DNA from: Acetobacter orientalis
GTDB taxonomy: Bacteria; Pseudomonadota; Alphaproteobacteria; Acetobacterales; Acetobacteraceae
Length of the DNA stretch: 64,000 nucleotides
NCBI RefSeq assembly: GCF_000963965.1
Contig: NZ_BAMX01000010.1
Location: 62,001-126,000, forward strand
Reading direction: 5' to 3'
Shown here: positions 52,816-62,571 of the stretch, piece after piece
How the letters are laid out: every line of letters starts with the position of its first letter
Numbering within the stretch: position 1 is the stretch's first letter
Program-made: the position numbers and the translations under genes
The notes under the pieces: generated by a model
Seen by the model: the letters and a program-made list of their open reading frames with translations, nothing else
Told to the model about the DNA's origin: nothing
The model's database searches: none

Positions 52816-54210
52816 ATGAGGCTGCCCGCCCGCTTTTACCCCTTGCTTGCGCTTATTTATGGCATGCCGGGTTTTGGCATGCCGCTACCAGCCCATGCAA
52901 CAACATGGCAGGTAAGCAGCCTTACCGTGCAACCCGCTGCAACAGCGCCCCTGCCTTTTACCACAGCTTTGGCCCAAGCGTGGCAGCTTGACCCCAACCG
53001 CACCACGCTCACCACCAACCGCAAAGGGGCAGAAGCCCGCGCCCGCGCCGCAGGCTCTTGGTTTGCTGGTGGCCCAAGCCTAAACGGCTCTTATTTTGAT
53101 GACCACGCCATAGGCAGCAACGAAGGCTACACCACTTACCAAGGCGAGGTCAGCGTACCTCTTTGGCTACCCGGCCAAGGGAGTGCCACAAAAGCCGTGG
53201 CCCAAGCTGAAGCAAACACAGCCGAAAAACGCGCCGGCATGGCACATATGGCGCTTGCCGTAAACTTGTTAGGGGCAACATCAGCCGCGCTCCTCGCCCA
53301 AAAACGCCTTGCCACAACCCATGCTTATTACACAAGCACGGCCCAAATTTGTGCAGACGTAACCCGCGCCACCACTGCGGGTGAAACAACACAGGCAGAC
53401 CTGCAACAAGCCACTGCCACCCAAGAAGCCGCTTTGGCAGACAACACCGCAGCCCGAGAAGAAGCACAAACAACCGCTGCAACCCTTGAGGCCCTGCTTG
53501 GCAGCCCCGCCATACCCGATATTGAAAATTTTAGCGCAACAGAGAGCGCTTTAAACACGCTTAGCTCTCTGCCCACCCTAGAGAGCAACGACCCCCGCCT
53601 GCAGGCAGCCAAAACTGAAAGTGCCGCAGCACAAGCCGCCCTAAAGCTGGCACGCCGCTCTTTTATGCCCAACCCAGAAATTGGCGTTGGGGCCATACAC
53701 GAAAAACAATATGGCAGCCCGTGGGACAACCGGGTGGGTATTTCTTTTACCATGCCCCTACCCAGCAGCGTGCATAACGCCCCGCTGCTTTCTGCTGCAA
53801 AAGACCGCGTAGCCGCCGCAGATCAGCAAGAAATTTTAACACACCGCATGATAAAGCAAGAGGCCGCACAAATTAGGGCACAGCTTATTGCCGCCACACA
53901 AAACCTTAAGGCCACCAAAATAGCCGCAACAAACCTGCTTAACCGCGCCACACTGCTAGAACGCTCATGGAAACTGCGTGAAACCCCATTTGATGACGTA
54001 GCCCGCGCCCGCCAAATGGCCTACACCGCCCGCCTAGCCCAAGATAAAGCCGAAATTGCCTGGCACACCGCCATAGTGCGCGCCCTTATTGCAAGCCAAA
54101 CCTTGCCGGGGCTGAGCACACTACACGCCAGCACAGCCCCCACGCAGGCACCCACTCTGGCCATACCCGCCGCACTCGACAGCCTAGAGACACAAACCCC
54201 CGCGCCATGA
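52816..54210 (+). CDS. TolC/CzcC-type outer-membrane efflux protein
   Basis: 464 aa. A signal peptide (MRLPARFYPLLALIYGMPGF then GMPLPAHA) precedes two OEP repeats rich in Ala/Gln coiled-coil helices. There are many A-x-x-A heptads (GAEARARAAGSWFAGGPSLNG; RLAQDKAEIAWHTAIVRALI). First gene of the efflux operon: its stop overlaps the adaptor start by 4 nt. It forms the trimeric exit channel of the tripartite pump. The Pro/Thr-rich C-terminal tail is odd but common in the group. Confidence 0.88.
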   Translation: MRLPARFYPLLALIYGMPGFGMPLPAHATTWQVSSLTVQPAATAPLPFTTALAQAWQLDPNRTTLTTNRKGAEARARAAGSWFAGGPSLNGSYFDDHAIGSNEGYTTYQGEVSVPLWLPGQGSATKAVAQAEANTAEKRAGMAHMALAVNLLGATSAALLAQKRLATTHAYYTSTAQICADVTRATTAGETTQADLQQATATQEAALADNTAAREEAQTTAATLEALLGSPAIPDIENFSATESALNTLSSLPTLESNDPRLQAAKTESAAAQAALKLARRSFMPNPEIGVGAIHEKQYGSPWDNRVGISFTMPLPSSVHNAPLLSAAKDRVAAADQQEILTHRMIKQEAAQIRAQLIAATQNLKATKIAATNLLNRATLLERSWKLRETPFDDVARARQMAYTARLAQDKAEIAWHTAIVRALIASQTLPGLSTLHASTAPTQAPTLAIPAALDSLETQTPAP

Positions 54211-55544
54211 CCCGCCATACCGCCCCCCACCAAAAAGAGAGCCGCACAGCAGTGTTTACCCTGTCACACGCTATAGGCACAGCACGCGCCCCGGCTCCTT
54301 GCGGGGCAAAGCGCTTGCGGTCTTTAACGCCCCCCCAACAGGGCAACCACGCCCCCCTAAAACCCTACACAATGCCGCGCATGGCACAGACAGTGTGTGT
54401 TCTTTTGGGGCTTACTGTTTTTATGGGCAGCATACCTAAAAGCCTTTTTGCACAAACAGCGTTTGCGCCGCTCACTCTTTCTGCCCAAATAGCAAAAGCC
54501 GAGCATATTTCTTATACTACCGCCACCACCGGCACATTATACCGCATGCTGCCCACTATGGCGCGTGTGCAGGCAGACACAACACATACCGTGAGCATTC
54601 AACCCGCAGGCAGCGGCAAAGTGCTCGATATTTTGGTACTGCCCGGCCAAGCCGTACAACAAGGCCAAGCCCTGCTACACTACCAAAACCACAGTTTGCA
54701 TATTGCCCGCCTACAAGAAACCCAAACACGCACAGCCTTGGCAGCAACCCTTGCCACCCAGCAAGAGGCCAGCCAAGCTTACACCCGCGGCAAAGCCCTT
54801 GCGGGCCAAACCGTATCTGTTGGTGAAATGCAAAAAAGGCTTGCCGCCTTGCAACAAGCCAAAGAAAACGTAGCCGCCCGCCAAGCAGAACTGGCTGTAC
54901 TCAAACACAGATTTGACGAAGAATATACCTCACCCACAGAGCAGCACGCCACACAAGACGAAACATCAACCCTTGTAGCCCCTTTTGCGGGCACCATTAC
55001 CCGCCTAAACACAGCCATCGCAGCAGATGTAGACCCAAACCTGCCCTTACTCACGTTAAGCGATAGCCAGCATGTTTGGCTGGTGTCTGACATTGCCCCT
55101 CAAGAAGCCGCACTGTTAGCCCCCACAGGCCAACAACTTACCACTCTACCCGATGGCACAGCCACACAACCGCTCCATACCGTTATAGAAACCATTGGCG
55201 CAGTAGCAGACCCCACAACAGGGTTGGTGCCTGTGCTCAGCCGGGTTGATAACAGCCAAGGCCATTTACGCCCCGGCATGGTGCTTAATAGTTTGCTACA
55301 AACCACACAAAGCCAAAGTGGCCTTCTTGTGCCAGCCGATGCTGTGCAAACAGTTAACGGGCAAAACGTTGTTTTTCAGACAGTGTCAGACACCACTATA
55401 CGCCCCACCCCGGTTGAAACAGGGCTAGAAGAAAACGGGCAAATTGTTATTCTGTCTGGCCTACAAACCGGTGCACGTATTGTGCAACATGGCAGCTTGG
55501 CCCTAAAAGCCATGATGGTGCTGCCCGCCATGGATGCGGAGTAA
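54207..55544 (+). CDS. RND efflux periplasmic adaptor (CzcB/CusB type)
   Basis: 445 aa from the overlapping ATG. The signal peptide starts only at Met56 (MPRMAQTVCVLLGLTVFMGS), so the true start may be 54372. A lipoyl domain (VSIQPAGSGKVLDILVLPGQAVQQGQALLHY), a coiled-coil hairpin (about 180-240), a second lipoyl half (STLVAPFAGTITRLNTAIAADVD) and a beta-barrel follow. There is no His-rich metal-binding N-terminus as in some CusB/CzcB. It bridges inner and outer membrane components. Confidence 0.88.
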   Translation: MTRHTAPHQKESRTAVFTLSHAIGTARAPAPCGAKRLRSLTPPQQGNHAPLKPYTMPRMAQTVCVLLGLTVFMGSIPKSLFAQTAFAPLTLSAQIAKAEHISYTTATTGTLYRMLPTMARVQADTTHTVSIQPAGSGKVLDILVLPGQAVQQGQALLHYQNHSLHIARLQETQTRTALAATLATQQEASQAYTRGKALAGQTVSVGEMQKRLAALQQAKENVAARQAELAVLKHRFDEEYTSPTEQHATQDETSTLVAPFAGTITRLNTAIAADVDPNLPLLTLSDSQHVWLVSDIAPQEAALLAPTGQQLTTLPDGTATQPLHTVIETIGAVADPTTGLVPVLSRVDNSQGHLRPGMVLNSLLQTTQSQSGLLVPADAVQTVNGQNVVFQTVSDTTIRPTPVETGLEENGQIVILSGLQTGARIVQHGSLALKAMMVLPAMDAE

Positions 55545-55547
55545 GCC

Positions 55548-58500
55548 GTGTCTGGTTTTTTCAATAAACTTATACAGGCACGGTTTTTACTGCTTAGCCT
55601 ACTGGCACTCGTTATTGCAGGCGGCATTGGGGCCACACTTGGTTTGCCAGTTGAGGCCGTGCCAGATATCTCCCCCCAGCAGGTATTGGTGACTGCTATT
55701 GCACCGGGCCTTGCGACTGAAGAAGTCGAAAAATTCATTACTTTCCCTGTAGAAAGCAGTATGGCTGGGCTGCCGGGCATAAGCGACCTTCGCTCTATTT
55801 CCCGCTCGGGCGTTTCTGTTGTTTACATTCAGTTTGACGACAAAACCGATATCAACCTTGACCGCGCGCGGGTAAGCGAGCGCATGGCGCAAGCCAAGGC
55901 CCTTATTACCATGCCCAATGTAAGCCTTAGCATGGGCCCACTCAGCACTGGTTTGGGTGAGATCTTTCAGTTTCAGCTTAAAGGGACAGGTTATAGCTTG
56001 ATGGATCTGAACAGGCTTATGACCTGGACAGTCGCACCACAGCTCAAACTTGTACCCGGCGTGGTAGATGTTAATATTGGTGGCGGCGCTGAAGAAACAT
56101 GGGCCATAACCCTAGACCCCACCCGCCTGCAGGCTTACGGCCTATCCATTGGTGAAGTTTTTCAGGCCATAGAAGCCAGCAATGCTGCCTCTGGCGGTGG
56201 CTGGATAGAACACCACGCAGAACAGCAAATTGTTGTAGGCCGTGGCCTTGTGCGTAACCTGCAAGACTTTGGGGCCATAGCCGTTAAAGTGCGGGCAGGT
56301 GCCACCCCCATTTACCTACGCGACCTAGGCCAGATAAGCACCCAACCCCGCACCCGCCTTGGTGCCGTAACCCGAAACGGCACAGGTGAGATTGTAACAG
56401 GTGTGGTCATGATGGAGCGCGGCGGCAGCTCTAACGCTACACTGGCGGCCATACAGGCAGCGCTGCCCAGCATAACCCAAACCCTACCTGCCGGTGTAAC
56501 GCTGGAGCCATTTTATACCCGCGCAGCCCTAACAGAGCGCACGCTGGACACTGTAAAAGAAAACTTGCTGCTAGGTGCAGCCCTTGTTGTAGTTGTGTTG
56601 CTTGCCGTGTTGGGCAGTATACGCGCCGCTTTGCTTGTGGCCTCGGTTATTCCCTTCGCGCTGTTGTGCGCCATGACCGGCATGCGCCTGTTTGGTATTT
56701 CTGCCAATTTGCTCAGCCTTGGCGCCATAGATTTTGGCATGATTGTTGATAGCTCTTTGGTTGTTATCGAGCATATTCTCACACGCCGTAAACGCGAGGG
56801 CACCGTGCCCTTTACAGACCTTGTTGTGTCCTCCACCCAGCAAGTTGTACGGCCCGTTAGCTTTGCCATTCTTGTTATTATGATGGTGTATCTACCCATT
56901 TTAACGCTAGAGGGCATAGAGGGGCATATGTTCCGCCCCATGGCGCAAACTGTTATTATGGCACTAGCGGCCTCTTTGCTGTACTGCCTGCTCTGGGTGC
57001 CAGTGCTAAGCGCACTTGTGCTCTCCCGTTTGCCCGCATTGTCAGAAACTAGGCTGGTTGCCACAGTGCGCCGGTATTATGTACCTCTTTTGCAAAAAAG
57101 TGCGCGTAGGCCACGCATTGTATTTAGCTGTGTGGGGCTTGTGTGTGTGTGCGCGCTCCTACTCGCTGCATCTTTAGGGAGCGAATTTGTACCCCAGTTA
57201 GAAGAAGGCGCACTGGTTGTACACAGCATGCGCCTGCCTAGTATTTCCTTGGCCAGTGCGTTGGAAAGTGTCACGCAGGAAGAAACAATTTTAAAATCTT
57301 TCCCTGAAGTTAAAACCATCATTAGCAATACAGGCACAGCCGCCATACCCACAGACCCCATGGGGCAAAACGAAACAGACAGCTTTATTATTTTAAAAAA
57401 TGATGGCCATGGCCGCTCCCAGTCTGAACTGGTCGAGGCCATGAACACCGCCTTACAAGCCAACCTACCAGATGCGCTTTATTCTTGGAGCCAACCTGTG
57501 CAAATGCGCATGGACGACCTACTCTCTGGCGTGCGCACCCAAATTGCCATTTCCATTTACGGAGAAGACCTACCCACCCTTTCCCGCTTAACAGAGCGCG
57601 TGGTTAAAACGGTGCAGGGTGTACGTGGTGCAGCAGATGTTATGGCCGGAGATGACGGGCAGGTGCCGTTTATACAAATTACCATAAACCGTGAAAACGC
57701 GGCCCGCCTCAGTGTGCGTGAACAAGATATTCATGACACAATAGAGGCCATTGGTGGGCATATTGGCCGCCCCGTAACCCAAGGCAATGCCATGCTTGCA
57801 ACCCAAGTGCGCCTGTTGCCCGCCTATACCACATCAGCCAATGCCATAAAACATTTAACCGTGCGCCAAGCTGATGGAAAAGGCGTTGTGCTGCTTTCTC
57901 AGGTGGCAGATATTGCCGTACAAGATGGCCCGCCCCGCATTAGCCGCGATAGTATTCACCGCCGTATGGTAGTTGAGGCCAACGTGCGCGGGCGCGACAT
58001 TGCCTCTTTTGTAACAGAAGCCCAAAAAGCCGTGCAAAAAGCGGTACCACTCCCACGGGGTTATACCATTAAGTGGGATGGCCAGTTTCGTAATCTACAA
58101 TCTGCCTCTAAACGTTTAGCCATTGTGGTGCCTATTGCTTTGGCGCTTATTTTTATACTGCTGGTAGCGGCTCTTGGCTCTGCACGGTTAGCGGGCCTTG
58201 TGTTTTGCAATTTACCCCTTGCGGCTTCTGGCGGGGTGTTTGCACTGGTGCTCCGTGGCCTGCCCTTTAGTATTTCTGCCGGTATAGGGTTTATTGCGCT
58301 CTTTGGGGTGGCTGTGCTCAATGGTGTGGTGCTTGTTAGCACGGCAGAGCACATTCGCCAGCGCGGCGTTGGCCCCTTACGGGCTGGGTTAAGTGCCGCG
58401 CATGAGCGGCTACGCCCGGTTATGGCCACCGCACTGGTAGCAAGCCTTGGCTTTTTTCCCATGGCGTTTTCTACCTCTGCCGGGGCAGAAGTAGAGCGCC

Positions 58501-58652
58501 CTTTGGCCAGCGTTGTTATTGGTGGGCTTGTTACCTCTACTCTGCTCACATTGCTGGTGCTGCCACTCCTGTATGGTCGTTTTGCGCCCAACAAAAGGGC
58601 AAAACATGGTGCGCAGGCCAGTGGCCTTCCCTCCGGGCAGGAGGGCGCGTAA
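55548..58652 (+). CDS. Heavy-metal-efflux RND pump (CzcA/CusA type)
   Basis: 1034 aa, twelve membrane helices in the RND order. Helix 4 carries the HME signature LGAIDFGMIVDSSLVVIEHI with Asp395, Asp401 and Glu408 for proton relay. This D-F-G-x-x-x-D-x6-E pattern marks divalent or monovalent metal exporters rather than drug pumps. VEAVPDISPQQVLV at the N-terminus is the CzcA/CusA motif. It uses the proton gradient to expel metal ions. The next genes are a two-component system, so metal-inducible control is likely. Zn/Co/Cd versus Cu/Ag cannot be settled by eye. Confidence 0.93.
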   Translation: MSGFFNKLIQARFLLLSLLALVIAGGIGATLGLPVEAVPDISPQQVLVTAIAPGLATEEVEKFITFPVESSMAGLPGISDLRSISRSGVSVVYIQFDDKTDINLDRARVSERMAQAKALITMPNVSLSMGPLSTGLGEIFQFQLKGTGYSLMDLNRLMTWTVAPQLKLVPGVVDVNIGGGAEETWAITLDPTRLQAYGLSIGEVFQAIEASNAASGGGWIEHHAEQQIVVGRGLVRNLQDFGAIAVKVRAGATPIYLRDLGQISTQPRTRLGAVTRNGTGEIVTGVVMMERGGSSNATLAAIQAALPSITQTLPAGVTLEPFYTRAALTERTLDTVKENLLLGAALVVVVLLAVLGSIRAALLVASVIPFALLCAMTGMRLFGISANLLSLGAIDFGMIVDSSLVVIEHILTRRKREGTVPFTDLVVSSTQQVVRPVSFAILVIMMVYLPILTLEGIEGHMFRPMAQTVIMALAASLLYCLLWVPVLSALVLSRLPALSETRLVATVRRYYVPLLQKSARRPRIVFSCVGLVCVCALLLAASLGSEFVPQLEEGALVVHSMRLPSISLASALESVTQEETILKSFPEVKTIISNTGTAAIPTDPMGQNETDSFIILKNDGHGRSQSELVEAMNTALQANLPDALYSWSQPVQMRMDDLLSGVRTQIAISIYGEDLPTLSRLTERVVKTVQGVRGAADVMAGDDGQVPFIQITINRENAARLSVREQDIHDTIEAIGGHIGRPVTQGNAMLATQVRLLPAYTTSANAIKHLTVRQADGKGVVLLSQVADIAVQDGPPRISRDSIHRRMVVEANVRGRDIASFVTEAQKAVQKAVPLPRGYTIKWDGQFRNLQSASKRLAIVVPIALALIFILLVAALGSARLAGLVFCNLPLAASGGVFALVLRGLPFSISAGIGFIALFGVAVLNGVVLVSTAEHIRQRGVGPLRAGLSAAHERLRPVMATALVASLGFFPMAFSTSAGAEVERPLASVVIGGLVTSTLLTLLVLPLLYGRFAPNKRAKHGAQASGLPSGQEGA

Positions 58653-58704
58653 AAAGGTAGTAGCCCGCCTGCACCCAACGCTGCATAAAGGATCATCTCT
58701 GCCC

Positions 58705-59373
58705 ATGCGTATATTGGTTATTGAAGATGAACCGCATCTTGGGGCCGCCGTGCAAGAGCATGTGCAGCAAGCTGGCCACACGGTAGACTGGTTTACAACC
58801 CTAGAAGAAGCCCGCGCCGCCCTTGCCGCAGTGCAATATGACTGCCTACTGCTTGACCTAGGCCTGCCCGATGGTCATGGCCGCACCTTGCTGCGCGAAA
58901 TAAGGCGCACCAACTCGCCGCTTTCCATTCTCATCACCACAGCCGAAAACCAGATTAGTGACCGCATAGCGGGCTTGTCTGAGGGGGCTGATGACTACCT
59001 GGCCAAACCCTACAACCTAGATGAACTATTGGCGCGTATAACTGCCGTAGGCCGCCGCTACCGCCCCCTTATTGATAACCGCCTAAACGTAGGTGAGAGC
59101 GAAATAGACCTTGAGCGCAAACGCCTAACACGCAATGGCCAATTAATAGACCTAACCGCCCGTGAATGGGCCTTGGTTGAACTGTTAGCCCGCAGGCCCG
59201 GTGCCATTTGCTCCCGCCAACAAATAGAAGACGCGCTTTATAATCTAGAAGAAGAAATAGACAGTAATGCCATAGAAGTTTTTGTAAGCCGTGTCCGTAA
59301 AAAATTAGGGGCCGATGCCATTCGCACAGTGCGCGGGCGGGGCTATTACCTTGAAAACACGACGGCTCCATGA
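58705..59373 (+). CDS. OmpR/CusR-type response regulator
   Basis: 222 aa. The receiver domain has the acidic pair EDE at 7-9, phosphorylated Asp51 (LLLDLGLPDGHG), Thr/Ser switch (LITTAEN) and Lys in YLAKPYN. The C-terminal winged helix ends VFVSRVRKKLGADAIRTVRGRGYYLE. The ATG at 58705 follows AAAGGA and starts exactly at the receiver strand; an upstream 64-codon extension is rejected. It overlaps the kinase by 4 nt and probably controls the pump operon. Confidence 0.93.
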   Translation: MRILVIEDEPHLGAAVQEHVQQAGHTVDWFTTLEEARAALAAVQYDCLLLDLGLPDGHGRTLLREIRRTNSPLSILITTAENQISDRIAGLSEGADDYLAKPYNLDELLARITAVGRRYRPLIDNRLNVGESEIDLERKRLTRNGQLIDLTAREWALVELLARRPGAICSRQQIEDALYNLEEEIDSNAIEVFVSRVRKKLGADAIRTVRGRGYYLENTTAP

Positions 59374-60857
59374 GCAATACTTTTTTAGCAAACCCCCAAC
59401 ACCCCCCAAAAGCATGGCGGCTTTCTACCCGGCTGTTACGCGGTGTTACCGGCATCGTTGGCGGTTGCCTGCTTATTGTTAGCCTTATGGTCATTGGGTT
59501 TACAAAATTTGAGATAGCAGAAAGGCTTGATGATTCTTTACAAGAAGTAGCCGAGCGCCTGCAATTTGCAGTCCTTCTGCTTAATCAGCCCGGCAATGTA
59601 CAGGCTGTGGCGCACCTCTCGCACATTACGCCGCTCTCTTTGGCATACCAAATTACAGATACACAGGGCCATGTGCTGCTCCGCTCAGCCAATGCACCGG
59701 TTGAGGCCTTTGTAACACCCATACACGCCGGGTTTTACGGGCAAAAAGCATTTCGGGTTTATGTTATGCCTGCCGCCCAACCAGACCGCTTTATTTTAGT
59801 AGGAGAGCCCCAGTTCCACCGTGCGCAAGCAACGCACCATGCCATTTTTATTGCAGTGCTGCCTATTTTAGGCGCCATTCCGTGCATTTGGGTGCTGGTT
59901 ATGTGGCAAGTGCGCCGTAGCATGGCCCCATTAGTACGCCTACAAGATGAAATAAAAGAACGGGGCAGCGGTAACCTTAACCCCGTGCCTAACCTTAACC
60001 TGCCAACAGAGCTGGCCACCATACAAACAGCGGTAAACCTCCTGCTAGAACGCGTGCATAAAGCCCTAGCCGCAGAGCGCGCCTTTGCTGCCAACGCAGC
60101 ACACGAACTCCGCAACCCTATTGCCGCGTTATTAGCCCAAGCCCAAACACTACACAGCACAATAACGGCATACCCTGCCACCGACCAAACCAGCGCTATA
60201 GCGCAACGCCTTACAACCATGACCGAGCAAATACAGCGCTTGGGCCGTATTACAGAAAAACTGCTCCAACTTTCACGTGCAGTAGCTGGCACTGGCCTGC
60301 AACGTAACCGGTTTGACATGCTCTCTGTGCTGCATGTGGTAGCAGATGAGCTAGACCCACCCCACAACACAACGCCCCAGCGGCTCGTGCTAGAAACAGG
60401 CGCATTTACCAGCCTCACCGTTATGGGAGACATGGACGCAACAGGCATTTTACTGCGTAACCTGCTTGAAAATGCCTTATGCCATAGCCCCACAGGCTCT
60501 GCGGTGCACGTAAACCTTTATGCCGAAACACCCCAAAACCAAACCTGCACGACGCAGCAACACACCACGCTACAGCATACCGCCAAAACAACGCCACCTT
60601 TTGCACCAACGCTAAAAACTATTTTACTTACTATAGAAAACCAGTCTACCGCCCTCTCACCCACAACCCTTACCGCCCTGACAGACCCGTTTGTACGCGG
60701 CTGCACACAAGCAGAAGGGAGCGGCCTAGGGTTGGCCATTGCCCGCACCATTAGCAACCATATGGGCGTACCCATGCAGTTATTCTCGCCTATACCCGGC
60801 CACAAAACAGGTTTTATGGTGCGCTTATCTTTTCCTGTTGTTACTGAAAAAACGTAA
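59370..60857 (+). CDS. Sensor histidine kinase of the metal-efflux cluster
   Basis: 495 aa. A membrane helix at about 27-46, a periplasmic sensor of about 110 residues and a second helix at 159-180 are followed by a HAMP-like linker. The H-box is FAANAAHELRNP with His245. The N-box is LLRNLLENALCHSP and the G-box is GSGLGLAIART. A Thr/Gln-rich insertion (CTTQQHTTLQHTAKTTPPFA) splits the ATPase domain between the N and G boxes. It is paired with the preceding regulator. The ligand is presumably the exported metal. Confidence 0.92.
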   Translation: MSNTFLANPQHPPKAWRLSTRLLRGVTGIVGGCLLIVSLMVIGFTKFEIAERLDDSLQEVAERLQFAVLLLNQPGNVQAVAHLSHITPLSLAYQITDTQGHVLLRSANAPVEAFVTPIHAGFYGQKAFRVYVMPAAQPDRFILVGEPQFHRAQATHHAIFIAVLPILGAIPCIWVLVMWQVRRSMAPLVRLQDEIKERGSGNLNPVPNLNLPTELATIQTAVNLLLERVHKALAAERAFAANAAHELRNPIAALLAQAQTLHSTITAYPATDQTSAIAQRLTTMTEQIQRLGRITEKLLQLSRAVAGTGLQRNRFDMLSVLHVVADELDPPHNTTPQRLVLETGAFTSLTVMGDMDATGILLRNLLENALCHSPTGSAVHVNLYAETPQNQTCTTQQHTTLQHTAKTTPPFAPTLKTILLTIENQSTALSPTTLTALTDPFVRGCTQAEGSGLGLAIARTISNHMGVPMQLFSPIPGHKTGFMVRLSFPVVTEKT

Positions 60858-61041
60858 GAAAAATTAAGCAATACTCTTTTAAGGCGTTACTTAAAAACGA
60901 TAGACTTAAAAGGTTGCTCGTTATTTTTATGGTTGATTAAGCTGTTTATTACGGCACTACCGCATCTACACAAACAACAATACATTTCAACGCAAAAGAA
61001 CTGAACAAACCAAGGTATTTTTGAAATACCCTACGCACTTC

Positions 61042-61073
61042 ACCCTCAGATTCAAAATTTTGAAGCTGAGGGT
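61042..61073. repeat. Inverted repeat between converging genes
   Basis: ACCCTCAG (61042-61049) and CTGAGGGT (61066-61073) flank the palindrome TTCAAAATTTTGAA (61051-61064), with one mismatch between. It is downstream of the sensor kinase and of the propeller gene and is possibly a two-way terminator, although T-runs are missing. Confidence 0.5.
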
Positions 61074-61100
61074 AAGCTATGCACACAGGCTTTAAAGCAT

Positions 61101-62237
61101 TTACTTTGTTTGGTCTGCAACCGTATCGGGCAAAGTAATACGCACCAGAATATAGGGGCGCTCTTGCTTATCTTGCCCGGCATTAAATACTGGTAGGCGT
61201 GACCACTGGCCAACGGTTAACAGCAGGCTGTTACCATCTTGGGCAATACTATCTGGTGCAATAAGTCGCGCATCTTGCGCCACGATAGACAATTTACCAT
61301 CTGGCGCACGGCGTATAATAGCGTGGCGCTCAATATCGGTTAGTAGCAGGCTACCATCTGGCGCTGTCGCCATACCGTCCATAATGCCAACCTCGCCCTC
61401 ATCTTTCACCGCGGCTTCCAACGCAGCTTCTGGCGTGTTCCAGTCTGCCAACACGGCTGTGGGCGCACTATAAAGCCTGCGCGATGAAAGGGGCGACCAA
61501 TAAAGCCGCGTAGAATCTTGGCTCAGCGCCACGCCATCTACCCCGCCTTGGGCCACTATAGGGCTTGGGTCTGTGTCGCGCCCCAGTTTGCCATCTGCCT
61601 CTAACACCAAGCCCGGCACGGCACTTACCGAAACAGTTTCGGGCAGTATGCGGCGCATTTTACCGCTGGCTAGGTCAACCACTATTAAAGCTGGGTGTGT
61701 GGTTTGTGAGGTATCACTAACAAACGCCGTGCCTGCTGCGCCGTGGGTTAGGTCAATACGCACATCGTTTACATGGCTGTCTGGCAAAACAGCGGGCGCC
61801 ACAAAAGGGTAGCGCTTAACTATTGTGTTTGTGCTTGGGTCTATATGCAGCAATGCCGGTTTGGCTTTAGCTTTACTGCCCGCTTTTACCCCTTCATCTA
61901 GCAGCCAAAGCTGGCCGCGTGTATCAACCGTCATGCCTAAAGGGGAAATAAGCGTGTGCTGTGCCTGCGCGCTAGGGTAAGGCGTTAAGCTACCGGCCTG
62001 CCATACAGCCAAAACCGGGCCGGGGTGGCGTTGCGCACTGGTGGGAAAAGACAACACAACCCGCCCATCTTGCAAATGCGCAATGCCAGAGGGTTGGGCT
62101 TTCATAAAGCGGTCAACCACGGTCACGTTGCCTGTGCCCAAAGACCCATAGTCAACGCTTTCTGCCGCCCATAGGGGGGCAGAAAGACTACCCAATAGCA
62201 CACTTACCAGTGCCATTTTCAAAGAACGGTGCTGCAT
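61101..62237 (-). CDS. Exported major-royal-jelly-protein (MRJP/Yellow)-like beta-propeller
   Basis: 378 aa with a signal peptide (MALVSVLLGSLSAPLWAA). The propeller repeats include HTLISPLGMTVDTRGQLWLLDEG, SHVNDVRIDLTHGAAGTAFVSDTS, LIVVDLASGKMRRIL, GGVDGVALSQDSTRLYWSPLSSRRLY and DGMATAPDGSLLLTDIERHAIIRR. These match the MRJP/Yellow family and its SMP-30-like relatives. Bacterial members may be lactonases or ligand-binding proteins, and no activity can be assigned. It is transcribed alone, away from the TonB receptor. Confidence 0.82.
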   Translation of the reverse strand: MQHRSLKMALVSVLLGSLSAPLWAAESVDYGSLGTGNVTVVDRFMKAQPSGIAHLQDGRVVLSFPTSAQRHPGPVLAVWQAGSLTPYPSAQAQHTLISPLGMTVDTRGQLWLLDEGVKAGSKAKAKPALLHIDPSTNTIVKRYPFVAPAVLPDSHVNDVRIDLTHGAAGTAFVSDTSQTTHPALIVVDLASGKMRRILPETVSVSAVPGLVLEADGKLGRDTDPSPIVAQGGVDGVALSQDSTRLYWSPLSSRRLYSAPTAVLADWNTPEAALEAAVKDEGEVGIMDGMATAPDGSLLLTDIERHAIIRRAPDGKLSIVAQDARLIAPDSIAQDGNSLLLTVGQWSRLPVFNAGQDKQERPYILVRITLPDTVADQTK

Positions 62238-62571
62238 GGTTTCTCCTCTTCATTGCCACATTATGACGCATGGTTAAGCTACCCACGCCAAAGTGACAGC
62301 ACCCTAACACACTCTAACCGCCAACCCTGCCCCTTAGCATAATAAAAAATATCACCTTATCACGACGCAAACCCCCTTAATCCATTTCTAGAAAATATTT
62401 ATAAAATCATCATTTATCTTAATTTCTCATTCTCACCACCACTCACCGTTTTAGGCATAGCCAAAGCATTTTTTCCAAACATGGAGAAAACCCTTCCATT
62501 TCGTCACTTGATTATGCAAATGATTCGCAATATCGGAAGCTCCCATTCTCACCGCATAAGAGTTTTTTCAC
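62238..62571. other. Divergent intergenic region, iron-responsive candidate
   Basis: 334 bp between the propeller gene and the TonB receptor. 62340-62440 is AT-rich, and the palindrome at 62515-62529 is listed separately. Confidence 0.45.
62515..62529 (+). promoter_or_regulatory. Fur-box-like 7-1-7 palindrome
   Basis: TGCAAATGATTCGCA, arms of seven separated by one base with one mismatched pair. This matches the 7-1-7 architecture of Fur sites (TGATAATNATTATCA). It lies 43 bp before the receptor ATG, where a repressor would block transcription. Confidence 0.55.

Noticed and set aside
59759-60493. 244-codon open frame opposite the sensor kinase
   Set aside because: Shadow of the kinase gene; the kinase motifs are complete on the other strand.
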